Assembly (NCBI GenBank): GCA_036507955.1 | Contig: DATCIH010000147.1 | Span: 1 to 6,938 of the forward strand | Length of the DNA stretch: 6,938 bases | Direction of reading: 5' to 3' | Source of the DNA: DATCIH01 sp036507955 | Lineage (GTDB): Bacteria > Bacillota > Clostridia > Clostridiales > Clostridiaceae | Shown here: piece after piece, positions 1 to 5,821 of the stretch | Layout: the number at the start of each line of letters is the position of its first letter | How positions within the stretch are numbered: the first letter of the stretch is position 1 | Made by a program: the position numbers and the translations under genes | Notes under the pieces: model-generated | Seen by the model: only the letters and a program-made list of their open reading frames with translations | The model's database searches: none | Told to the model about the DNA's origin: nothing

Positions 1-1237
1 AATAAAAGGTAAAGCCTAAAACCAGTACTGCTAAAGACGGAATTACTAAATGAAAACCCTTCCATACTTCGCTTTTAGTAAAATACAGTATAGCCCCAAC
101 ATTAGTGGCAAGATATGCTAAGAGTAGGGCTAAAACTGCGATGGTACCTAAATAACCAAAAACCTGAGATCCAGAATATTTAAATAAACCTACTGTAAAT
201 ACTACACAACCCAGCATGATTATATTAATAGCAACATAGGGTGAATTATATTTTGGATGGACAGTGGATAATTTTTTAGGAATTATTCCATCATGGCTCA
301 TAGAATAAAGTATCCTAGCTCCTGCAGTGGCACTACCTAAGGCACAAGAGAAGGCAGAAAGTGCTGCGCCAAACATAATTAAAAGTGAAAATATATTTGA
401 CATATAATTTTTAGCTAAATCTCCAAGTGGCGAAGCAGAACCTGCTAGATTACCAATGCCGGTAGAAGTTAAGCCAAAACCCATTACCTAAACATAAGAA
501 ACTAATAGATAAAAGAGACCAGTTAAGCCAACAGCGCAAGCTATTGCCAGCGGTATGTATTTCTTTGGGTTTTTAGTTTCTTCTCCAAGACTTGAAGCCC
601 CTTCAAAGCCTGCAAAGGACATAAAACCAAATACAACTGCTTGAGCTAAAGTAGAAAAACTATTATGATTTGTCTGGAATGGTAAAGTACTTAATCCAGT
701 AGTGGTTCCAACCTTGATTAAAACTACTGCGGATAATATTAAAATAAGTGCTATAGAAATTCCTTCAAAAACCAGCATAATTCTAGTGCTGATCTTAACA
801 TCCATAAAAGAAAAAGCCCATACTATAATGGTACAAATAATAGATATTGGTAGCCAAGGTATTTTAAAACCTGAAAAGTGAAAAAAGGATTCTAAAAAGG
901 ACCCTGTCTCTGCAGATGAAGCAGCGGTGAACATAAGATATGTTAAGAATAAAAGCCAGCCTGACAAAAACCCTATTTTTTTCCCTAAGGATTTTGTGGT
1001 AAAGGTGTAAACTGAACCTGCTGTTGAAAAATATTGGTTAAATTTTATAAAGGATAGAGCAACAAAGCCAATTACAACCATTGCGATTAAAAAAACAAGT
1101 GATATCGAATAGCCGGATACACTCGCCATCAATGAAACGTTTAGTGCCATAGCAGCAGTTGGTGCCATAATAGCAACGGACATAGCTATTGTTTCGATAT
1201 AGCTTAAATGATTTTTCTTTAGTCTAGTATCTTCCAT
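1..1237 (-). pseudogene. APC-family amino acid/amine permease, interrupted by an in-frame amber codon; 3' end beyond the window
   Basis: This encoded a cytoplasmic-membrane permease of the amino acid-polyamine-organocation (APC) superfamily. The ATG at 1235-1237 has a strong ribosome binding site (GGGGGAGGG, 1244-1252) six bases upstream. The first 249 residues hold several hydrophobic membrane segments. They include the characteristic stretch around residues 203-220, FGFMSFAGFEGASSLGEE, followed by TKNPKKYIP. A TAG at 488-490 then ends the frame after LLVSYV. The same frame stays open without another stop to base 2 and clearly continues the protein: VMGFGLTSTGIGN, then SCALGSATAGARILYSMSHD, then a typical NSPYVA motif and more membrane segments. 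Relatives usually have a residue such as Gln at the broken position, so CAG to TAG is the simplest change (inference). A 249-residue product would lack about half the transporter and is unlikely to work. The substrate cannot be read from sequence. The divergent nitrilase remnant suggests a nitrogen compound. Confidence 0.85.
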
Positions 1238-1243
1238 AATATA

Positions 1244-1252
1244 CCCTCCCCC
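1244..1252 (-). promoter_or_regulatory. Strong ribosome binding site of the permease
   Basis: On the minus strand this reads GGGGGAGGG and sits six bases before the ATG at 1235-1237. It fixes the permease start and shows that the translation signal survived even though the coding sequence is broken. Confidence 0.75.
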
Positions 1253-1286
1253 AATGGTTATTATTTAGAAACCTGCAGGATTTCTG

Positions 1287-1322
1287 ATACAAAATTGCAT
1301 ATTCGAAGTTGCAATTTTGTAT
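1287..1322. promoter_or_regulatory. 36-bp near-perfect palindrome, probable operator of the permease
   Basis: Two perfect 13-base arms (ATACAAAATTGCA at 1287-1299 and its complement at 1310-1322) flank a ten-base centre. The inner six bases (TTCGAA, 1302-1307) are themselves palindromic on the same axis, so only two positions per half fail to pair. It lies about 50 bases upstream of the permease start, in the divergent intergenic region. The dyad has no G+C-rich stem and no T-run, so a site for a dimeric regulator is likelier than a terminator. The protein that would bind it is unknown. A minus-strand -35-like TTGCAA (1307-1312) lies within the dyad, but no convincing -10 goes with it, so no promoter is called. 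Confidence 0.5.
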
Positions 1323-1369
1323 TTAATAAATATATAGTATCATCTAAAATATAAAAATGCAGTATTGAA

Positions 1370-1392
1370 ATGCATATATGTCATATATGCAT
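1370..1392. promoter_or_regulatory. 23-bp perfect palindrome, probable operator
   Basis: ATGCATATATG (1370-1380) and its exact complement CATATATGCAT (1382-1392) flank one central base. With an 11-base arm and a single-base centre, this fits a symmetric protein-binding site; as RNA the loop would be too tight to form a normal hairpin. It lies 108 bases before the nitrilase remnant and about 135 bases before the permease start, so it could serve either direction. The surrounding DNA is very AT-rich, which makes weak palindromes common by chance. This arm length is still unusual. No confident -35/-10 pair was found near it. Confidence 0.5.
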
Positions 1393-1499
1393 AGCTTTAC
1401 ATACGAATATTCTAAAAATTTAAGGTAAAATGAATATAAACATAAATATATATTTCTATTTTCAGAATAAAGAAATATAATATATTAATAAATTCATTA

Positions 1500-1793
1500 T
1501 TGGAGGAAATTCAAATATCTTGTGTACAAATGGAACCTATCCTTTTAGATTTTGCAGCAAATATGAAGATAATTGAAGGCTATATCGAAAAAATAATGGG
1601 GGAAAACAAGGAAACGGATTTGATCATCTTTCCAGAGCTTATTACCTCAGGCTATGAATGTGGCAGTGAATTTCAAAATATCGCAGAGGTAGCAGGACAG
1701 GACGAAAGCATGAAAAGAATTGGTGAGCTTGCAAAACGTTATAAGGAGTTTTTAATTGCCAGAGCTTTCAGATACCTGTACAATTCGTTTTAG
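1500..1793 (+). pseudogene. Carbon-nitrogen hydrolase (nitrilase superfamily), N-terminal fragment
   Basis: The fragment matches the start of the nitrilase superfamily, enzymes that hydrolyse nitriles, amides or carbamoyl groups with a Glu-Lys-Cys triad. ISCVQMEP is the usual first strand, and DLIIFPELITSGYE carries the first catalytic Glu (E46 counted from 1500). The match ends near residue 88. An out-of-place RYLYNSF follows, resembling the conserved YNS that normally comes several residues later, then a stop. The Lys and Cys regions, about two thirds of a usual 260-280 residue protein, are missing. The start is also doubtful. The strong GGAGGA at 1502-1507 lies inside the frame opened by TTG at 1500. 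Seven bases after it is ATA (1515-1517), exactly where ATG would give MSCVQMEP. A lost ATG start (ATG to ATA) is therefore plausible. The gene diverges from the permease and probably once worked with it. Confidence 0.75.
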
Positions 1794-2128
1794 GTGCCTT
1801 TGCATTTAATTCTAGGAATAGAAGTAAATGCCCAATACATAATCCTAAGGTGAGGGAAAAACAATTGCTCGCATCTCTGTTGATGATTATGAGAAAGAAA
1901 GCTGCTATATAAAGAGCTCCTAATATGCTCTATGTGATGGGAATAGATGAGGAGAAGATTGAAATACTCAGAGTGCATCCCTCAAGATTTTATTTTTCAA
2001 TTGATTCTGCGTTAGTTCAGAGGGAAATATTATTAAGCACCAAAGCTTATAATATTTCCAATGGTTCAATGATTTCTGAGGAAACTTACTTACTCCTATT
2101 AGAATATGTAAAGGAAGGAACTAAGTGA
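1769..2128 (+). pseudogene. Unassigned coding remnants with shifting frames
   Basis: I do not recognise this region. Three overlapping frames read like protein for a while and then stop. From 1769 to about 1909 one frame gives QIPVQFVLGAFAFNSRNR, then NPKVREKQLLASLL. From about 1849 to 1923 another gives GEGKTIARISVDDYEKESC. From 1925 to 2128 a third runs from ATG as a 67-residue ORF, MLYVMGIDEEKIEILRVHPS onward, ending in YLLLLEYVKEGTK. The last begins near where the second ends, so they could be one gene split by a frameshift near 1921. No ribosome binding site of usual strength precedes 1925. Given the broken genes on both sides, leftover pieces of one or two genes are likelier than a small intact gene. 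An independent 67-residue protein cannot be excluded. Confidence 0.35.
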
Positions 2129-2168
2129 TATACTAGATATAATACTAGCAGATAAGTGTATAAAATTT

Positions 2169-3015
2169 ATGGGTGAAGGGGTAATGGAAAAGGAAATATC
2201 AGATAAAGCTCTTACAGGTATATTAAATAAAAATATAGGCAATATGTTAGACTTATTTATAAAGATAGCAATTAAGGATTTTAGGGGAGCAAAAAGCATT
2301 TTGAGTATAGCCTTCAAGCAGAAAGAAAGAGGTAGTATAAGAAGTGCCTTCCAGGAGGAAGGCATCCATGTGCCTCCCTTTATGATAGCCTCCATAACAA
2401 AAGGCTGTAATCTGAATTGTAAGGGGTGCTATAATAAGTTAAAGAAACATAAAGAAGGAGTGTATAAATTATCCAGAGGTAATATTTCCACTGTTTACAA
2501 ATGGACTATTAATAGATGATACTTGGATAGAACTTTTTAAAAGTGCTAGAAACTTAATACCTGTTATTAGTTTAGAAGGTGACAGTACCTTTACGGATTC
2601 AAGAAGAGGTGAGGGAGTTTTCGAGTTTCTTGACCAAGTATTAAGTAAGCTAAATAAGAAAGGAATTTTTTATGGCCTTTCAATAACTGTTACTTCAGAG
2701 AATTATGAGAAGGTGCTGGAGGAAGCCTACATTAAGGAATATATAGCTAAGGGCTGTAGATTGTTTTTCTTTATTGAATATATACCCTTTGACGCGTCTT
2801 CGGTTGGTCTTGTAATAAAAGACTCCCAAAGACTTGAATTTATGGATATAAAGAAGTCTTCTCTTAACCAGGTATTAAATTCCTCTCTGCTTATAAGGAT
2901 CAGAAACTTTAATCAAAGTAAGGAAGGGCATACAAGTAAGGGTGGCTGTAGCTTATTTGAAAACAAGGACATACTAGAAACATATATTAAGGACCAAGGA
3001 GAAATAAAATTATAA
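2169..3015 (+). pseudogene. Radical SAM protein, disrupted by two internal deletions
   Basis: The first frame (from ATG 2169) carries the CxxxCxxC cluster that binds the radical SAM [4Fe-4S] centre (C80, C84, C87, in KGCNLNCKGCYNK). It is preceded by HVPPFMIASIT, typical of a clostridial radical SAM group. After KLSRG, near 2478, this frame runs out at 2519. Homology resumes one frame over with IFPLFTNGLLIDD (from 2482) and continues through VISLEGDSTFTDSRRGEGVF, SITVTSENYEKV and LFFFIEYIPF to a TAA at 3013-3015. About 40 residues expected between LSR and IFPLFTNG, including the GGE(P) SAM-contact region, are absent. A second gap is in frame: QRLEFMD joins IKKSSLNQVLNSSLL directly, dropping the expected GGC(L)AAGRGF to EPCPF part of the C-terminal domain. 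The end (TSKGGCSLFEN) is preserved. The enzyme should be inactive. Its original substrate is unknown. Confidence 0.8.
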
Positions 3016-3341
3016 TGGAAGACTTTTTTACCAGAGTTTATAAGCTTGTAGCACAGATACCAAGGGGCAAAGTAGCAACCTATGGTCAAATAGGAAATTT
3101 GCTTGGAGAAAGTAGAGGAGCTAGGACTGTAGGCTGGGCTATGAAGGCAGCACCTAAGGGGCTTAAACTCCCCTGTCATAGAGTAGTAAATATAAAGGGA
3201 GAGCTATCCCCTAGTTTTGTATTTGGGGACAAAGACTATCAGAGGGAACTCTTAATTAAAGAGGGTATAAGCTTTAATGAGAAAGGCTTCATCAATATGA
3301 AAAAACATCTTTGGATGGGATCGGAGGATACCAATGGATAG
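3015..3341 (+). CDS. MGMT-family (O6-alkylguanine-DNA alkyltransferase-like) DNA-repair protein, single domain
   Basis: This 108-residue protein is the DNA-binding and active-site domain of the O6-methylguanine-DNA methyltransferase family, without the N-terminal domain of Ada or full-length Ogt. Visible elements are IPRGKVATYGQIG (about 16-27), GARTVGWAM with the Arg that pushes into the helix (R37), and LPCHRVV with the alkyl-accepting Cys (C54). FGDKDYQRELLIKEGI and the C-terminal W follow. Alkyltransferase-like (ATL) proteins usually have Trp in place of the Cys, so this one keeps the residue needed for suicidal alkyl transfer. Whether it repairs DNA directly or only marks lesions cannot be decided. 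Its ATG overlaps the radical SAM stop by one base (TAATG), with AAGGAG about 13 bases upstream, so it was translationally linked to the now broken gene. It looks intact. Confidence 0.85.
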   Translation: MEDFFTRVYKLVAQIPRGKVATYGQIGNLLGESRGARTVGWAMKAAPKGLKLPCHRVVNIKGELSPSFVFGDKDYQRELLIKEGISFNEKGFINMKKHLWMGSEDTNG

Positions 3342-3360
3342 AGTAGAGAGTTTATTATGA
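3323..3360 (+). promoter_or_regulatory. Strong ribosome binding site and eight-codon ORF overlapping the AraC start
   Basis: A full GGAGG (3323-3327) lies six bases before an ATG at 3334-3336 that opens an eight-residue frame, MDRVESLL. Its TGA (3358-3360) overlaps the ATG of the AraC gene (3357-3359) as ATGA, the classic layout for coupled translation. The ORF begins inside the end of the MGMT gene in another frame. The AraC start itself has only a weak AGAGAG six bases upstream. Ribosomes loaded at GGAGG would therefore finish the short ORF and restart on the regulator. Translation of the peptide is inferred, not shown. Confidence 0.45.
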
Positions 3361-4364
3361 ATTTTATAGAACTTGATGAATTTTTAAGACAACCTAATGA
3401 TGAAGATAAATTCTTCAACCAATTTATTAATGATAATGGTGAGGGGCTTATTAAAAATGAAATAAAAAGGGTTTATTCTAACAATAAAAATCAGGATCAG
3501 TGGGTAATAAACAGTAGCAAGATGATGAAGGAAGATGAGAGCTTCGCGATTCACCAACACAAGAGATTTATAAGCTTTCAGGAGCATAAGCATGATTATA
3601 TTGAATTGATATATGTATATAGTGGGGTAATAAAGCAAAGGATTAATGGCCTTCAGGTTAACATAAAAGCAGGGGAAATTTGTATACTAGATTTAAATGC
3701 TACTCATTCTATTGAGAGCGCTGGGGAACAGGATATTGCTATAAATATTTTAATGACCGAAAGCTTCTTTAATAGTATGTTTATGAGTTCTCTTTCTGAA
3801 AATGATATAATGTCAAAATTTATAATTAAAGCTATATATAATAAAAAGGAAAATAGTGAGTATTTGATTTTTCATAGTTGTAACAATGAATATATTCAAA
3901 CAATTATGAAAAGGCTATTATGCGAATGTTTTGATAAAAAAGTGGCCTTTGCTACTGCTGTAAATGCATATATTTTACTCTTATTTACCGAGTTTTTAAG
4001 AGATTACAAAAATAATATGGGAGATCCTAAGGTAAAGGATTTAGATGTTGCCATAATTACAGAAATAAAAAATTATTTATATAAGAACTATAAAGTAGCA
4101 GATCTTAAGTCAACCTCGGAGCATTTTCATTTTAATCCAGATTATCTCAGTAAACTTATAAAGAACTTAACAGGAGATAATTTTATTGAACTTTTACAGA
4201 ATATTAAGTTAAAGGAGACCTGTACTTTACTTAAAAATTCTGACTTTACTATTGAGGAAATAATGAATAGAGTAGGGTATGGTAACATGAGCTATTTCTA
4301 TAAGCTTTTTAAAAAGAATTTTAATTTAACACCAGTAAAATATAGGAATCTACATAAAAAGTAG
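3357..4364 (+). CDS. AraC/XylS-family transcriptional regulator, probably of the rhamnose genes downstream
   Basis: This 335-residue DNA-binding regulator has the two-part AraC layout. Residues about 65-135 form a cupin-type sensor domain, with FQEHKHDYIELIYVYSG (H77, H79, E83) followed by INGLQVNIKAGEICILD. The C-terminal 100 residues carry two helix-turn-helix units. The first is VADLKSTSEHFHFNPDYLSKLIK (about 247-269). The second ends in the family signature VGYGNMSYFYKLFKKNF, then LTPVKYR (about 306-330). It stops 16 bases before rhaB on the same strand, so it most likely controls rhaB in response to L-rhamnose or a related sugar. That role rests on position, not on a ligand motif. The start is the ATG in an ATGA overlap with an eight-codon upstream ORF. 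Its own ribosome binding site is weak. The gene is intact and of usual length. Confidence 0.88.
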   Translation: MNFIELDEFLRQPNDEDKFFNQFINDNGEGLIKNEIKRVYSNNKNQDQWVINSSKMMKEDESFAIHQHKRFISFQEHKHDYIELIYVYSGVIKQRINGLQVNIKAGEICILDLNATHSIESAGEQDIAINILMTESFFNSMFMSSLSENDIMSKFIIKAIYNKKENSEYLIFHSCNNEYIQTIMKRLLCECFDKKVAFATAVNAYILLLFTEFLRDYKNNMGDPKVKDLDVAIITEIKNYLYKNYKVADLKSTSEHFHFNPDYLSKLIKNLTGDNFIELLQNIKLKETCTLLKNSDFTIEEIMNRVGYGNMSYFYKLFKKNFNLTPVKYRNLHKK

Positions 4365-4380
4365 TAAGGGGTTGTAATAC

Positions 4381-5799
4381 ATGAAAGTTGTTTTATCTTT
4401 TGATTTTGGAGCATCCAGTGGAAGAGCTATAATATGCAAATATGATGGAGAAAAAATTGAATTAGAAGAGATCCATAGATTTCCCAATGAACCAGTATCA
4501 ATAGGAGGACATTTATACTGGGATTTCTTAAGACTATTTCATGAATTGAAAATTGGTATTAAAAAGGCTAAAGTAAAATATAATAATATCTCAAGCATAG
4601 GTATTGATACTTGGGCAGTGGATTATGGATTGCTGGATGAAAATGATAATTTAATTTCTAATCCTATTCATTATAGAGATACAAGAACTAATAATATTAT
4701 AAAAGATATAGAGAAGATCGTTCCCTTTGAAGATATATATAAATCTACAGGTATACAATATTTGGAGTTTAACACTTTATATCAATTTTACTCTGATTTG
4801 AAATTTAGAAACAATCTATTAAAAGAAGCAAAGTTTTTATTATTTATACCTGACTTATTTAATTTCTATTTGACAGGTAATAAATATAATGAGTATACCA
4901 ATGCATCAACAACGCAAATGTTAGATGCTAAAAGTAAAAATTGGGATTTCAAGCTTTTAGATAAACTTGGACTTCCTAGTTCGATTCTACAAGATATAAT
5001 TATGCCCGGTAATGTTTGGGGAACCCTTAGTAAAGAAATTCAAGCAGAATTAGAGGCTCCGGCTATACCCGTAATTGCAGTGGGGAGCCACGATACTGCA
5101 TCTGCAGTTGCTGGAATACCATTAGAGGGTGAAAATGGAGTTTATTTAATCTGTGGAACTTGGTCCTTACTTGGAATAGAACGCAAAAATCCAACAATAA
5201 ATGAAGCTTCTCTGAAACAGAACTTCACTAATGAAGGTGGAGTTTACGGAACTATAAGATTCTTAAAAAATATAAATGGATTATGGATACTACAACAACT
5301 TAAAAAAGCTTGGTGCGAAAGGGTTGAAGAAATTAGCTTTCCTGATATTATAAAGGCAGCAAAAGCAGCAAAAAATACTAACTTTATAATTGATCCTAAT
5401 GATGTGGCTTTTATGGCACCCTTAAATATAATTGAAGAAATAAAGAATTACTGCAAGAGAAATGGGCAGGGTACCCCATTAAATCTTGGGGAGATTGCAA
5501 TTTCTGTTTACAATGGTTTAACTAATGAATTTAATAAAGTAATTGAAAACCTTGAGGGAGTAACTGGCATCGCTGTAGAAACAATAAACCTAGTAGGTGG
5601 AGGGATACAAGATGAACTTTTATGTCAACTCACTGCGGATATAACTGGTAAGGAAGTAATTACTGGGCCTTTAGAAGCTTCTGTATTTGGCAATGCAATA
5701 ATGCAACTTAAAGCTTTGGGGGAAATTGGGTCTTTGAAAGAAGGTAGAGAAATAATTAAAAGGTCTATAGAAATGAAGGAATATATACCTAGATTATAG
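4381..5799 (+). CDS. rhaB: Rhamnulokinase (L-rhamnulose kinase)
   Basis: A FGGY-family sugar kinase that phosphorylates L-rhamnulose to L-rhamnulose 1-phosphate with ATP, the second step of cytoplasmic L-rhamnose breakdown. Its 472 residues are close to the roughly 489 of E. coli RhaB. The N-terminal ATPase strand is FDFGASSGR (about 7-15). IDTWAVDYGLLDENDNLISN (75-94) and HYRDTRT (97-103) are typical of rhamnulokinase and unlike the xylulokinase or glycerol kinase branches. GSHDTASA holds the probable catalytic base D238, matching D237 of E. coli. CGTWSLLG (258-265) and VGGGIQDELLCQLTAD (405-420) form the C-terminal nucleotide-binding part. AAGGGG at 4366-4371 lies nine bases before the ATG. 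It follows the AraC gene by 16 bases and precedes the PHP gene by 22. No rhaA or rhaD is in the window, so they must lie elsewhere or the real substrate is a related ketose. Confidence 0.92.
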   Translation: MKVVLSFDFGASSGRAIICKYDGEKIELEEIHRFPNEPVSIGGHLYWDFLRLFHELKIGIKKAKVKYNNISSIGIDTWAVDYGLLDENDNLISNPIHYRDTRTNNIIKDIEKIVPFEDIYKSTGIQYLEFNTLYQFYSDLKFRNNLLKEAKFLLFIPDLFNFYLTGNKYNEYTNASTTQMLDAKSKNWDFKLLDKLGLPSSILQDIIMPGNVWGTLSKEIQAELEAPAIPVIAVGSHDTASAVAGIPLEGENGVYLICGTWSLLGIERKNPTINEASLKQNFTNEGGVYGTIRFLKNINGLWILQQLKKAWCERVEEISFPDIIKAAKAAKNTNFIIDPNDVAFMAPLNIIEEIKNYCKRNGQGTPLNLGEIAISVYNGLTNEFNKVIENLEGVTGIAVETINLVGGGIQDELLCQLTADITGKEVITGPLEASVFGNAIMQLKALGEIGSLKEGREIIKRSIEMKEYIPRL

Positions 5800-5821
5800 T
5801 AACTCAAGGGATGGATGATTA

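Noticed and set aside
488..490. TAG read as pyrrolysine or suppressed in the permease
   Set aside because: TAG is the natural stop of four intact neighbouring genes, and APC permeases are not known to use pyrrolysine. A nonsense mutation or sequence error is simpler.
1396..1431. Promoter toward the nitrilase (TTTACA at 1396 with TAAAAT at 1426)
   Set aside because: The spacing is 24 bases, far from 17, and no better -35 fits the TAAAAT. AT-rich sequence gives many such partial matches.
1449..1479. Inverted repeat TATATTTCT / AGAAATATA with a 13-base loop before the nitrilase remnant
   Set aside because: The arms are only nine bases of almost pure A/T in very AT-rich DNA, so chance is a good explanation. 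It is much weaker than the two palindromes called.
2345..2364. Perfect 8-bp hairpin with a four-base loop (TGCCTTCC / GGAAGGCA)
   Set aside because: It lies inside conserved radical SAM coding sequence, just before HVPPFMIASIT, and has no T-run after it. It is most likely a coding coincidence.
1790..3638. Minus-strand open frames opposite the remnant genes and the start of the AraC gene (for example 1790-1978, 2099-2395, 2913-3179, 3384-3638)
   Set aside because: They lie opposite recognisable plus-strand coding sequence, lack ribosome binding sites and show no family motif. They are antisense shadows.
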